A DNA stretch of 64,000 bases, taken from positions 24,708,613 to 24,772,612 of the forward strand of contig NC_016135.3 in the NCBI RefSeq assembly GCF_000005505.3, given 5' to 3'. The first letter of the stretch is position 1, and each line of letters starts with the position of its first letter. Of the stretch, positions 1-12,589 are shown one piece after another. The position numbers were made by a program, and so were the translations under genes. Source of the stretch: Brachypodium distachyon. Lineage: Eukaryota > Streptophyta > Magnoliopsida > Poales > Poaceae. The notes below the pieces were generated by a model. It saw only the letters and a list, made by a program, of their open reading frames with translations, did not search any database and was not told the DNA's origin.

Positions 1-258
1 TTAACTAAAAGGCTTGGAAAGGCAACTTTCCTGCAGATTTTTGGGTAAAAATTGCGCCCAGGTTATCCTCTCGGCATGAGGGGAGACGAACGAGAACCAC
101 CCAGACTACGAGTGCTACGCGACAAGGCAATCCAAATCAGAAGAACGTCCCCCTCCCGCCGAGAAAAATCGCAGAAAAATCCAAATAATGTGCCGGGAGA
201 AGCATAGCTCGGAGATCGGAGAGCGCGAGGATGGGGAGGGGGTGGAGGAGGAACTCAC

Positions 259-385
259 CTCGCCGGCGGATCAAACGGAGAGGCGGCGGCGCAGCAGAAG
301 CATCAGCATCCCTCACCCACCGAATCCTCCTCTCTCTGCTTCGTCTTGTGGGGGGAGGAGGACGGGGCGAAATATTTATGGGTTT
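259..385 (-). promoter_or_regulatory. Possible promoter and first (5' UTR) exon of a leftward gene
   Basis: On the minus strand a TATA-like CATAAATATTT lies near 370-380. It is followed by a GC-rich, CT-rich leader typical of grass 5' UTRs and then by a very good splice donor, GGCGAG|GTGAGT, with the exon ending at 259. This suggests a gene transcribed leftward whose body lies outside the window. No coding exon is visible in 1-258, so the product is unknown. The call rests only on promoter and donor-like motifs. Confidence 0.35.
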
Positions 386-514
386 GGATTCCAAGAGGAG
401 GTGCCATGTGGGTGATAAACTGAAGAGCGCTTTTTTTTCTTGAGGACTGCATATCTATATCTACGTGGACTGCATATTATATCTATATTTTGCGAAAACA
501 TATCTATATATATA

Positions 515-602
515 CACCCTCCGTTCCATATTAAGTGTCGAAATATTACATGTATTGACATGTTTTTAATAAAGTTGAGTCACTTAATATGGGACGAAGG
601 AT
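515..602. mobile_element. Stowaway-like MITE
   Basis: Imperfect terminal inverted repeats of the form CCCTCCGTTCCATATTA and TAATATGGGACGAAGG enclose about 90 bases that contain the common grass Stowaway word ATTACATGTA. A TA precedes the left end. It is non-coding and non-autonomous. Confidence 0.65.
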
Positions 603-704
603 GCATAATTTATAATTGATGTCCGTTCCTCCGTTCATCCACGACTAAAAATTAGTATACCTGACCCAAGCACAACAACAACATTTGAAGCATACAAAAG
701 TAAC

Positions 705-1112
705 CGGCCTACCCTTCTTGGATCCGATCCACCTGCCCCCCCTCCCCCCGACCGTCGGCGTCCTTTTTGCAGCTTGGTGGCTGGAAGCGATCCAATCATC
801 CCCTTCATCGGCTCGAAAAGGCACTACGTCGCTGGTTATGCTAATAGCTTGGTCGATCTGGAAACACCGCAACACTGCGGTCTTCGACAACTCTCCCCCC
901 AGCATCGCCTCCCTCCTCGACGCGGTCAAGGCGGAGGCTCGCCAGTGGTCTAGAGCGGGAGCAGTGGGTCTTAGGGCGTTGTTGCCTTCGGATCCTATTT
1001 AGGCGCGTTGTGTTGTAATCGGGTGTGGTCCTTCACGACCTTGTAAATAACCTTTTCTTATCTATCAATGCATGAGACCAAGGCTTTAGCGTTTTCTCGA
1101 GAGAGAGAAAAA
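705..1112 (+). pseudogene. LINE 3'-end fragment (C-terminal tail of a reverse transcriptase ORF)
   Basis: The plus-strand frame ending with a stop near 1002 contains AWSIWKHRNTAVFD and, further on, a KAEARQWSRAGAVGL stretch. That tryptophan-rich tail follows the zinc-knuckle region of grass LINE ORF2 proteins. After the stop come a short 3' UTR with CTTATCTATCAATGCATGAG and an A-rich end, as is usual for this element family. Only the terminal part is present, so it is a 5'-truncated insertion. The family assignment is from recognition of the pattern, not a search. Confidence 0.6.
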
Positions 1113-1232
1113 GTAACCGGCCTAGCCCAAAATAGGCAACAAGCACTTAAAATAACAATTAAAATGTTCTAAAACAATAATTAAGAGAATAATTGTCAAT
1201 CTAACGATAGCATGTTTTGAATATAAATAATA

Positions 1233-1345
1233 CTTCCTCCGATCCTAAATTATTGTCAAAATATTACATGTATCTAGACGTTTTTTAAGAATAGATACAT
1301 CCATATTTAGACAAATTTGAGTCAAGAATTTAAAATCAGAAGGAG
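1233..1345. mobile_element. Stowaway MITE
   Basis: The element runs between two TA dinucleotides (1231-1232 and 1346-1347). It begins CTTCCTCCGATCCTAAATTATTG and ends with the imperfect inverse, TTTAAAATCAGAAGGAG. The interior carries ATTACATGTATCTAGACG and a second copy of the inward-facing motif, as in wheat and barley Stowaway elements. Confidence 0.8.
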
Positions 1346-3835
1346 TACGCGAAGACGATAGCAAACGCACGGAGCGTTTATGATTCTCTTTTCAACTATT
1401 CTCCAGGCCTCTCTATAACCTTTGTATTCGGAAGGATTCGATTGGCTTTGTGATGCAAAGACTACCCAGCGTCTTTTTTTTGCAAATTTCATATTCGTAG
1501 TAGTGTTTGATTGGCTTTGTGATGCCCATTGAAGTTGCAGTGTTGCAGGGTGCAGCTTGTGTTTTTGTTACAAGTGAGCGTAGCCAGTGTTGTGTGCGCC
1601 GATGTGACACGCGAGCTCCACGGATAGGGCCAGGGAACATTGAAAGGAGGATTTGGAATCTCCTTTAAACGAACTTCAGGGAAAGAAACTGTTGCCGGAA
1701 CCTTTGTGCCCGTCCATTTTGACCGGTGATTGCAACTTCTTCGTCCTAGGCTCCTATAGTAGCTTTCCTTTCGCCACGATTTTTAAACATAATTTGACCG
1801 GGTTTTGATGTCGCCCTGCTTTGCGGTTTGGTGAGGAAATGGGCAGAGGACGATGTCAGCGGTGACGGTCACATCTGGGGCCACGCACAGCCGGATAACG
1901 GAAAAGTCAAAAGAAGAAGCCGATTGATTGCTTGATGCACACTACGCTGTCGGAGCGGAATGGATCTGATACGAAGGCTATACACAGAATGTATAATGCA
2001 GTGCCACCCTGGGAATATTCATCGTGTTTAAATCAATGGAATGAACTTGGGTTTTTTAAAAGAAATCAATACTACAATACACATCGGGACAGGAAAATGA
2101 TGATGGTCAACTCCAATACATGAACACAGTTTGGACTTGGCAAAACTATTGCTAAGAGAGAAAAAAGGACCACCACCTTTTTGAAATGTATACCCACTTT
2201 GATTCAGTCCCTAAGTACGCCATCCTCACGTGTCACAAATAGATTTCTTTCTCCTCTGGGACGAACATCCAGCGACGGCGTCTGTTGCGGTGACATTTCT
2301 TCCCTTTCCCTTGCAAAAGCTCTTCTGAGTGAGTAGCTGCTGCGCAGGTCGTTGCTTACCTGAACCCATCAGAGGTTCAGTGGCAGTGGCTGCTGCACAA
2401 GTCATTGCTTACCTAAACCTTTAGACTGGGATTATATTAGTATAAGCAAGGGGAATCAGGCAGCTGACGATATTTCAGAGGCAAAATCAATGATGTCCAC
2501 AGATAAATAAATAACCAACATAGGTCGACAAGTCATGAGACAAAGATCGTCAGCATAGATGTGTAATGTGTTCCAGTTCCCAGGGAGTTTTTTTATTTTG
2601 TAGCCAACAACCCAACATGGAATGCCTTTCTTTTCCCGTTGTGAATTCAGTTTGTATACTCTCTGATCTAGTATTATCAGCTCAAGATCTACTGCTCGTT
2701 GACCGGTTTATCAAATTTCTTCTTAAGATCTAGTACTGCTGCTTATTGCTTGCATGTACTACAATCCTCAAATTCAGACCGGCTTGCCGAATAAAGAAAG
2801 TACTAGAACAGGTACAGGTTCAGGTTCTCACGGACACCAACATGTTCCGATCAGCGTGGTAATATTCCATCCAGCGCCCTTCTTAATCTAAGTCAGGACC
2901 CACCTTGCATCATGATTTCACGATGCTGATTAAACAATTCAGCAGATATATTTGTTTTTTGTTTAGCTTTCAACGTAAGCCGCCAGTGACTATGTCCACC
3001 CTGTAACTAAAGCCAGATTATGCTAACAAAGAAAAGGCATAACTATATTCCACGACACTCGAATGTAGCTATGCTTTTTCATGGCGCCGGATGTGATAAA
3101 GGGATCATCGGCATCACAAGCAAAATTTATGGTACCCAATACTCCTAACAGTAAGAAGGGAGTATGAGCTAGGGTTATTTTAGTTCTTTAGTACGGAGTA
3201 TTACTGTACTCGAAAACTGAATTATTAAAATATTATGATTCTAATTTCTATCCTTGTTTTTCTAACACTCCTTTGTTTCTCAAGTGGTATTTCATATACC
3301 TCTGTTGGAGTACCAGGGAGTATAGACTAATTTGGGTCTTTAAATCAAAGAAAATGGACGGTTATATATTCATCCACACGTGTCGTAAAAGTTCTCTTCT
3401 AGAATACGAAGGTTGTTTCTCTAGTTTGTCCCATGTCACCTAGAAAGATAACGAAACACAGTACATCATACAGCATGATAGTTTAAAAAGTACGATGAAA
3501 AAGTGAAATCTAGTACCATGAAAAAAATGGCTTGTCTTACTTGTGAATAATAGATCATTTCTTAGTTAAAGAAGTCAAGAGTTTCTTTAAAAAATTATTT
3601 CTCGCTCTTTCAAGTTCGCATTTATCGTGTGTGACATCATTAAAAAACAACATTGCACATCCCCTGATATGTGTATGCTAATGTGTTGTTTACGTCCATT
3701 AGACTGCAAGTGAGAATTGAAACAACCGTCAAGAGAGTGCACAACGCCTCACTTCCAACACAAAGGGCGTCATGGAGTATGGCTCGCGGTCATCTGGAGG
3801 GATGATTTTGCTACAGAGCTTCCCAGCCTCCTAGG
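1346..3835. other. Intergenic, no gene seen
   Basis: No reading frame with coding character, RNA gene or complete transposon was recognised. A short imperfect direct repeat (GCTGCTGCGCAGGTCGTTGCTTACC near 2335 and again near 2390) lies here. The rest is AT-rich single-copy-looking sequence. Confidence 0.5.
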
Positions 3836-3895
3836 TACTCCCTCCGTCCGTTTATAGTGGGCTCAGATTAATTAAGTAATAGTAAAGAGTAGCGT
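3836..3895. mobile_element. Stowaway-like end, partial
   Basis: The sequence TACTCCCTCCGTCCGTTTATAG matches a Stowaway terminal repeat, but no matching opposite end was found downstream. It is best read as a truncated element. Confidence 0.4.
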
Positions 3896-4382
3896 ACCCG
3901 CATGATGTTGTTGCCACTAGAGGCTGGGTAAAAAGCTCTAAAGAGAATGAGACTTCCAAAGATAGAACAACGACATGAGCTTCAAGATTTGGTAGTTCAC
4001 ACGAATCCTCCAATTCATGGAACATCGTCTTGAGAACTACTATATATTGGCCAGAACATATGTCTGAAGCATGAGCCAGAAATCGAGGAGAAGAAAAAGA
4101 GAAATGATGTTCAAGCCATGCATATGGAAAAATAGAAATTTATGTTTGTTTGTGATTTCTTCTCGTTGCTGTGCATTCTAGTTTCCCTGGTTGGGAAATG
4201 TACGACATGCACTAGTTCATTTGATAAAATTTGTATCAATTCGGTGTATCATCTGGAACGTATGTTTGGATGTTACTAGTTATTTTATTTAACTCTACTA
4301 AAAATGATTCCAAATGTTTTTATGTATTTATATTTTCTAATGAGGATATTTTTAATTTTTGAAATAGTGCTCTTATTTTAAA

Positions 4383-4735
4383 ATTGTCAAGATTGACATG
4401 TAACAGATATGCAACAATATGTAGCTCACATTTCGTAGCAATAAATGTTGCTCACATTTCACAATACCATGTGCAACTGATATATATGCTGCAATATGTA
4501 GCTCACATTTCACAACTATAAATGTAGCTCACATTTCACGTCAGTAGATCTAGCTCATATTTCACAAAAAGATGTGTGATTGACATATGTGCAGCAATAT
4601 GTAGCTCATAGAGTTCACGGTAGAATGTGCGATTCACATTTCACAACAATATGTGCAACTAACGAATACGTAACAATATGTTGCTCACATTTCACATCAA
4701 TATATGCAGCTCACACTTCACAACAATACTAACAA
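4383..4735. repeat. Degenerate tandem repeat built on TGTAGCTCACATTTCAC
   Basis: About eight imperfect copies of a 35-60-base motif occur in a row. Each has the core (G)CAACAATATGTAGCTCACATTTCAC, with words such as GCAACTGATATATATG between copies. The copies differ by several bases, so the array is old. Related words (GTTGCTCACAT, GCAGCTCACTT) recur in the larger units from 5.6 kb on, which suggests the two repeats share ancestry. Confidence 0.7.
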
Positions 4736-5942
4736 GTAACTGGTATGTTCTCATAGAGAATCTGTTAGCAGTATTTGAAGAGTCTAAATGACCATTTCAC
4801 TCTTTTTAGCAAATAAGACACTCGACATTTCTTTCATCTTGGAGTTAAGAGTTTTTTTTTGTAGAAGAGTTAAGAGTAAACAGGTGATGTTTGGACATGC
4901 AGACACTCTTCCTGTCGAATGAAAAGTTTATGACAAAATAATCTCAACAAAGCAGTATTCGTGAATGCGCATTGTATTGAATTTTAAATTTGGAATTAGA
5001 ACTGATTTATTTACGACGGTGGTCAACAAGCTGTAGTTATTCTTGCGACATTTATCTGGATAGGAAATGTTTAAGGTGCCCGCTGAGTTTCTTTGTAGTT
5101 TATAGAACTAAGCAATGCCAATATCTTCCATCGGACCACCATCCTAGAAACACTTTACGTGCAATTAAAAGGAAATTTTTGTCATGAGGTCCAACCTCAT
5201 GGAAAATTTACTTTGTTTCTTTGACAATTATGGCTAGCATATAATCCTTTAAGTAAGTTCCTATATCTTTCCCGTGGCACAATGAAACGGCTTCTATTGC
5301 AAATTTGTGTGTTTTGAATTCCTATATGTTTCAAAATGGCATGGCATCCGATTCCTATGCTTTTGAAATCCTGCAAATCAAAGAGGAATTTGAAATCATA
5401 TGAATAGAAAAAATTGATTGTTGGAATGTCATGCACACTTCGGTACTTAGGAAGTTTCCCTGAGGTATCACCTATGCTAAGTATCATTTCGAATTAGGTC
5501 AATTTGGACACAATCTTTATAAATATAGCATCTCCATTCATGTGAAACGAATGCTACACATATGAAAAGTTGCTAAGGTTTTTTAAATCCTGTATGAATC
5601 CTGTAAGAATCCTACAAACCTATTAGCCCTAAATAAATGTGTGAGATATATACAACAATGTGTTGCTCACATATCTAAAGCTCAGCACTAATATTTGTAA
5701 AACTCATTACGAACTGACATAACGCAGCTCACTTAATTTTTTTTTATGTTGCTCCATGAATAAGACATGGCAAAAATTCGTTGGCACGTATATCTTGCTT
5801 TCAAATAGCACATGTATTAGCCAAAAAAGGACATGTTTGAATAACTAGACACAAATCAGCTTAGAGTTGGGAACAGGAACAGATTAAAGGAAAGGGAGGC
5901 ACTGAAGACGAACCGGTTTGATTCTAGACTCTAGATCTAGCA

Positions 5943-6465
5943 TTATGTTGTTGGTTCGATCATCACTTGCGTTATGTTGACATCTCCTCCGCCGGTGACG
6001 ACACCGCTGGAGATGGGAACAAGAAAAGGAAAGGCAGGCAAGGGATGCAAATGGGCAGTTGCCAGATGAATGGGCGTGATTAAAACCATGTATGTTTCCA
6101 GGCCACATGAGGGCCGCCGACAAGCTTGGGAGGAGGAGCCTAGGAGGAGCAAATCAGCAGTGTCGTGGCGGAGGAGGTGGAGGAGGAGGCGAGTAAGAGC
6201 TTCGTCGGCCAATATCCTAGAGCCGGCGGCCACCTTCTCTGGCGGCGAATATGGTCCATTGGGACCACCTTCACTGCCATAGAGGGGCCTTTCCTCATGG
6301 CCTTTGTCGGCACCGACCGCACTGATGGTTGTCGTATGATAGTCATAATAGCGCCTACCTCCACTCATCTTAGACAAATGTGTGGAGCGAGCCGTCCAGT
6401 CTTGAGCACAATTACTACCTGGACATTCCCATGCCGCATGTACATCTGTATAGACGATTCAATTC
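5943..6465 (-). pseudogene. Unknown reading frame, array copy 1 (open)
   Basis: On the minus strand copy 1 is open from a stop near 6465 down to 5943, about 170 codons. The frame includes CPGSNCAQDWTARS, GADKGHEERPLYG and TRLLLHLLRHDTA. I do not recognise the family. A cysteine pair (CPGSNC) could be part of a metal-binding site, but that is a guess. There is no convincing start codon or splice context. Copies 2 and 3 keep recognisable versions, so the frame was present before the array was formed and may be a captured exon. Confidence 0.35.
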
Positions 6466-7061
6466 TGCGGTACCAGTTGGGCGGCGGTCGGGAACTGTCG
6501 CTGATTGTCCAGCCAAAAAATTATGATAACGTCGGATGGTGGTGTGATGTGGTTCATTGGATGAATCGTTCAGACTAACCTTGTATCGGGATCCTGAAAG
6601 AAAAGGAGGTGTGGGAACAACGCATAATTTTTAGATGGGGTGAATCGCAGAGGTGCACAACTCAGCAGGGGCGCGTGGGAAAATGACTATCAGGCGGGGA
6701 GAATTTGGGGGGGGGGGCGCAATTTGGCAATATTTGGGGATAGAAATTAAATCGGGCCCTACGAGATTAATTGGGAATCGGGCGATTAATCGGTTGTCAA
6801 ACCTACAGATCAAAGAGGAATTTCAAATCATAGGAAAGTAGATTATTGGAATGTCATGCACACTTCGATTCTTAGGAAGATTTCATGAAGTATCACCTAA
6901 TGTTAAGAATTCTTTGGAATTAGGTCAATTTGGACACAATCTTTAGAAATCTAGCATCTTTTTCATGTGACACGAATGCTACACACATGAAAAATTGCTA
7001 AGCGTTTTGAAATCCTTTATGAATCTTGTAAGAATCCTACAAACCGAGTTAGCCCTAAATA

Positions 7062-7283
7062 AATGTGTGAGATATATGCAACAATGAGTTGCTCACATAT
7101 CTACAGATCAACACTAATATTTGTAAAACTCATTAAGAACTCACTAAGGTTTGAAATCCTGTATAAATCTATTGGGAATCATACAAACCGAGTTAGCCCT
7201 AAATAAATGTGTGAGATATATGCAACGATGTGTTTCTCACATATTTGAAGCTTGGCACTAATATTTGTAAAACTCATTAAGAA
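7062..7283. repeat. Internal direct duplication within array unit 2
   Basis: The segment from GCCCTAAATAAATGTGTGAG to AATATTTGTAAAACTCATTAAG is present twice, about 137 bases apart, starting near 7053 and 7196. Units 1, 3 and 4 have it once. It accounts for the extra length of unit 2. Confidence 0.7.
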
Positions 7284-7631
7284 CTGACATATATGCAGCT
7301 CACTTTTTTTTTATGGTGCTCCATGAACAAGACATGACAAAAATTCGTTGGCACATATATCCGTGTATTAGCCAAGAAAGGACATGATTGAATAACCTGA
7401 CACAAATCATCTTAGAGATGGGAACATGACAAGATTAAAGGAAAGGGAGGCACTAAAGACGAACCGGTTTGATTCTAGACTCGAGATCGAGAATTATGTT
7501 GTCGGTTCGATCATCACTTGAGTTGTGTTGACATCTCCTCCGCCGGTGACGACACCGCTCGAGATGGGCACATGAAAAAGGAAAGACAGGCAAGGGATGC
7601 AAATGGGCAGTTGTCAGATGAATGGGTCTGA

Positions 7632-7985
7632 TTAAACCATGTATGTTTCCAGGCCACATGAGGGCCGACTACAAGCTTGGGAGGAGGAGCCTAGGAGGAA
7701 CAGAGAAGCAGTGTCGTGGCGGAGGAGGTGGAGGAGGAGGCGAGTAAGAGCTCCGTCGGCCAAGATCCCAGAGCCGGCAACCACCTTCTCTAGCGGCGAA
7801 TATGGTCGATTGGGACCACCTTCATTGCCATAGAGGGGCCTTTCCTCATGGCCTTTGTCGGCACCGACCGCACTGATGGTTGCCGCATGATAGTCATAAT
7901 AGCGCCCACCTCTACTCATTTGAGACAAATGTGGGGAGCGAGCCGTCCAGTCTTGAGCACAATTACTACCTGGACATGGCCATGC
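7632..7985 (-). pseudogene. Unknown reading frame, array copy 2 (open, shorter)
   Basis: This is the second copy of the frame in unit 1, with the same CPGSNCAQDWTARS and GADKGHEERPLYG words and several substitutions. It ends early, at a stop just after GLETYMV, because the sequence following the shared part has lost one base relative to copy 1. No promoter is visible. Confidence 0.35.
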
Positions 7986-9064
7986 CGCCTGTTCTCATCG
8001 GAACAAACTTTGTACTAGCTGCGTATGTACAAACGATTCAATTCTGCGGTACCAGTTGGCCAGCGGTCGGGAACTATCGCTGATTGTCCTGCTAGAAAAT
8101 TATGACAACGTTGGATGGTGGTGTGATGTGGTTCATTGGCTTTGAATCATTAAGACTAACCATGTATGTATCGGGATCCTAAAAGAAAGGAGGTGGGGGA
8201 ACAATGCAGATTTTTTTATATGTGGTGAATGGGAGGAGGTGCACAACTCCCTGACCTAGAACAAGGCCGGGGCGCGTGGGAAAATGAGTATCAGGCGGGG
8301 AAAATTTGGGCAGATTTGGTGATAGAAATTAAATCAGGCCATATGAGATTAATTGGGAACCGGGCGATTAATCGGTTGTCAAACCTGCAGATCAAAGAGG
8401 AATTTGAAACCATAGGAAAGTAGATTATTGGAATGCCATGCACACTTCGATCCTTAGGAAGATTTCATGAGGTATCACCTAACGTTAAGAATTCTTTGGA
8501 ATTAGCTCAATTTGGATTCTTTAGAAATCCAGCATCCTTTTCATGTGACACGAATGCTAAATATATGAAAAATTAGTATGGTTTGAAATCCTGTATAAAT
8601 CTATTAGGAGGCATACAAACTGAGTTAGCCCTAAATAAATGTGTGGGATATATGCAACAATGTGTTTCTAACATATTTAAAGCTCCGCACTAATATTTGT
8701 AAAACTCATTAAGAACTGACATATATGCAGCTCACTTATTTTTTTGTTATGGTGCTCCATGAATAAGACATGACAAAAATTCGTTGGCACATATCTATTG
8801 CTCTCAAATAGCACGTATATTAGCCAAAAAAGGACATGTTTGAATAACCTGACACAAATCAGCTTAGAGATGGGAACATGACAAGATTAAAGGAAAGGGA
8901 GGCACTGAGATTCTAGACTCTAGAACGAGCATTATGTTGTCGGTTCGATCATCACTTGCGTTGTGTTGACATCTCCTCTGCTAGTGACGACACCGCTCGA
9001 GATTCGAACATGAAAAAGGAAAGGCAGGCAAGGTATGCAAATGGGCAGTTGTCAGATGAATGGG

Positions 9065-9425
9065 TCTGATTAAACCATGTATGTTTCTAGGCCACATGAG
9101 GGCCGACGACAAGCTTGTGAGGAGGAGCCTAGGAGGAACAGAGAAGCAGTGTCGTGGCGGAGGAGGTGGAGGAGGAGGCGAGTAAGAGCTCCGTCGGCCA
9201 AGATCCCAGAGCCAGTAGCCACCTTCTCTAGCGACGAATATGGTCGATTGGGACCACCTTCACTGCCATAGAGGGGCTTTCCTCATGGCCTTTGTCGGCA
9301 CCGACCGCACTAATGGTTGCCGCATGATAGTCATAATAGCGCCTACCTCTACTCATCTGAGACAAATGTGTGGAGCGAGCCGTCCAGTCTTGAGCACAAT
9401 TACTACCTGGACATTCCCATGCCGC
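9065..9425 (-). pseudogene. Unknown reading frame, array copy 3 (frameshifted)
   Basis: The third copy carries a one-base deletion near 9285 (GAGGGGCTTTCC where copies 1 and 2 read GAGGGGCCTTTCC). This breaks the frame inside the GADKGHEERPLYG region. The copy is therefore non-functional as protein even if copy 1 were coding. Confidence 0.4.
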
Positions 9426-10560
9426 CTGTTCTCATCGGAACAACTTTGTAATAGCTGCATTTGTACAGACGATTCAATTATGCGGTACCAGTTGGGCGGC
9501 GGTCGGGAACTATTGCCGATTGTCCAGCCAGAAAATTATGACAACGTCGGATGGTGGTGTGATGTGATTCATTGGCTTTGAATCGTTCAGACTAACCCTG
9601 TATCGGGATGCTGAAAGAAAAAGGTGTGGGAACAATGCAGATTTTTCAGATGGGGTGAATCGGAGGAGATGCACAACTCCCTGACCTAGAACGAGGCTGG
9701 GACGCGTGGTGTATCAAGCAGGGCGAATTTGGGGCGGGGGCGGGGGGGGGGGGCAATTTCCATAGATTTGGGCATAGAAACTAAATCGGGCCCTACGAGA
9801 TTAATTGGGAATCGGGCGATTAATCGGTTGTCAAACCTGCAGATCAAAGCGGTATTTGAAATCATAGGAAAGTGGATTATTGGAATGTCATGCACACTTC
9901 GATCCTTAGGAAGATTTCATGAGGTATCGCCTAATGTTAAGAATTCTTTTGAATTAGGTCAATTTGGATTCAATCTTTAGTAGTCTAGCATCTTTTTGAT
10001 GTGACATGAATGCTACACACATGAAAAATTACTAAGGTTTGAAATCCGGTATAAATCTATTAGGAATCATACAAACCGAGTTAGCCCTAAAAATGTTTGA
10101 CATATATGCAACAATGTGTTTCTCACATATTTAAAGCTTGGCAGTAATATTTGTAAAACACATTAACAACTCACATATATGCAGTTCACTTTTTTTTATA
10201 TGCTGCTTCATGAATAAAACACATTAACAACTCACATATATCTTGCTCTCAAATAGCACGTGTATTAGCCAAAAATGACATGTTTGAATAATCTGACACA
10301 AATCAGCTTAGAGATGGGAACATGACGGGATGAAAGGAGAGGGAAGTAGTGATGAGGAACGGATTGATTCTAGACTCTAGATCGAGCATTATTTCGTCGG
10401 TTCGATCATCACTCACATTGCGTTGGCATCTCCACCGCCGGTGATGACACCGCTCGAGATGGGAACATGAAGAAAGGAAAGGCGGACACAAATGGGAAGT
10501 GGGGTGCGATTAATCCATGTCTATTTTCCAGGCCACATGAGGGCCGACCGAATGACTGAA

Positions 10561-12409
10561 CTTGTAAAAACCATCTCAAATCCATCCACCGATTAGAGCC
10601 ATATTACCTCTTAGGAGGCTTAATCTGTTTTTTGACAATATTAGGGAGCATGTACCAGATTGGATCTCAAGGTGATTTTCTTGCCATGTATCTCATGGTG
10701 AAATTCCTCCACTAAGATACATTTGAGGACGAATGTTTTTCCTTCCAAAATATATAATGTGATCATCCAGGAACCATTGTAGCTCTAGGAAACTCTACAA
10801 TCATACATAGTGGCAGTGGGCCTTGAAAAGAGTCAAGTAAAACCTCTCAAAAGGCCAAGTGCCATCATTGCTGGTTGGCAACTTGGAATACACAGTACAA
10901 TTAAGGACCACTCAATTAGCTGACATGGGCCAACATGTACTCAGACGTTCAGCTTATAAGACGGGCTAAAACTCTATGGGCAATCAGGTCAGGGCGAACC
11001 GTCTCTCTTTTCGTCTCAGTTCACAGAGGAAATGGATTGCAGCAAATACAGCCGGATGTCTAAAATACTAGTCCTACGTGCAGCAGAAGAGGCCCAGAGG
11101 TCACATCACCTGACGCTTGCCAATTTGTCATCCGGGTTTCAGTCGGGTCTCTGAGCAAAGCAACCTCAGTTTCCACTGCACTGCTGCAAAATTAATGGAC
11201 CGATTGCTAGCAGGTTGCATCTCCATGCTTAACTCAATTCATCAGACACACTACCGATCTCGGAAAACCTCACACCGAGCAAACTGTAGCGAGGTCAGCA
11301 CCGTGCACGGGAATAGAATCCTGAGTCCCTGACGACTACAACACCTCTTCTGTTCGATCACCAGACGCAACAACGTACCCAGTCACCGGCGTCAAAAATT
11401 GATCGTAAAAAGGAACCGCCCCCTACCTTCATCCTCCAGCAGCCAGCGTCAGCTTCCTCTGAAAAGGCCCTGCGTTCGCCATCCTCCGTTGCCCGCCCGT
11501 AACTACCTTTTCCGCCTCCCTCCGTCGTCTCTCAGTCTCAGAGTCCGGTCTCAAGATGCTGCTCGCTTTGCAGTTTTTAACCCCTTGCGCTCGGCACGTC
11601 GCACATGGTTCTGAGTCAGGGGAGAAAAAGCGAGACGGGCAACGTGCAATCGTGCATGGGTAACCGGGAACGCGCGGCCGGGCAGCAGCAGAACGCCTTT
11701 CTCTTTCTTCATCGAGAGCAGCACGGGATCGATCGGAGCAGAAAAATAATGCGCCGGCGCGTGCAGATTGCTGAGACGCGTGCATGGTTTGATCCACAGG
11801 AAAGCTTCTCTGTTCGTTGTTCAGAGTTTACAACAGGTGACCTAAGAAAGAACAGACTGGACAGAGCCGGAACGTCATACGTGCAGCTGCCTGCTTCACA
11901 TGCCGAGTTCGCTAGGGACGGAGCATCCCGGAGACACGCGCGTGGGCGTCGAGCCCCTTCTTTTAGATAAGTATCGCGGGTGTGTTTGAGTGTTTCTGTC
12001 CATTCATCAGACTGGCGCTGGCTTAAGGTTGGCGCAAGAGGCTAACCTACCGATTATATGGCGCACCCTGCATTATTAGGGGCCTGGAGGGGGGCTCAAC
12101 CTTGTCTTCTTTTAATCATTGGCTAACCATACTGTTCTAAAAGGGAAATTATGTGGTGACAGTGGCAGAGGTGTGCTTTGTTCAGAAGTACACGATACTT
12201 TTACGACCTGATCCATAACTACTGGTCCCGGATGGACGACTCAAAGGCTCAAACTAAGAGTCATTTTTGGCCAAACTCTTTTTTACCGGACCGGCTACCT
12301 ACCGGTGTCCTTCCTCCAATCAGGCTTTGGCACGTCATGGTCTTAGCCGCACCCCATTTTTGTCTCTCTTCTGTATTCAACAGTTAGGTCCCATTTACGT
12401 GCTTTTTTA
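10561..12409. other. Intergenic; CpG-rich stretch near 11.4-12.0 kb, no supported gene
   Basis: The stretch 11395-11965 is GC- and CpG-rich with overlapping open frames on both strands. None shows a domain, a repeat-free amino-acid composition or coherent splice sites. It could be a promoter or non-coding transcript region. Outside it I see nothing. Confidence 0.4.
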
Positions 12410-12589
12410 TCTCACCAACAACGGGTACATTTTTCAATACCATTGCAACTGTTTCACTAGAGTATACTATACTATACTATTGATACACTGGCATTTTGTA
12501 ATATCATCACTACAATACCAATCTGATTTCATTACCATATCAACTGAATATCAATTATTATTTTTATTTAAAAAATGAGACATTTACTA

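Larger units (their letters stand above)
5370..10560. repeat. Tandem array of about 1.45-kb units, three full and one partial
   Basis: The landmark TGTCATGCACACTTCG recurs at 5427, 6852, 8434 (one mismatch) and 9886, a spacing of 1425, 1582 and 1452 bases. Each unit holds, in order, an AT-rich part (TTAGCCCTAAATAAATGTGTG), the block around CGGTTCGATCATCACTTG, a GC-rich block with GGAGGAGGTGGAGGAGGAGG, and a part ending in GGGCGATTAATCGGTTGTCAA. The fourth unit breaks off near 10560 after GGCCACATGAGGGCCGACC. Unit 2 is longer because of an internal duplication at 7062-7283. I found no PBS, TG...CA ends or terminal inverted repeats, so the mechanism looks like segmental tandem duplication rather than transposon insertion. 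Confidence 0.85.

Noticed and set aside
4383..4735. Regularly spaced repeats that could suggest a CRISPR-like array
   Set aside because: This is eukaryotic nuclear DNA, the copies are degenerate, and the intervals are themselves related rather than unique spacers.
11429..11970. Open frames of about 120 codons on both strands
   Set aside because: CpG-rich sequence yields long open frames by chance; no domain, start context or splice support.
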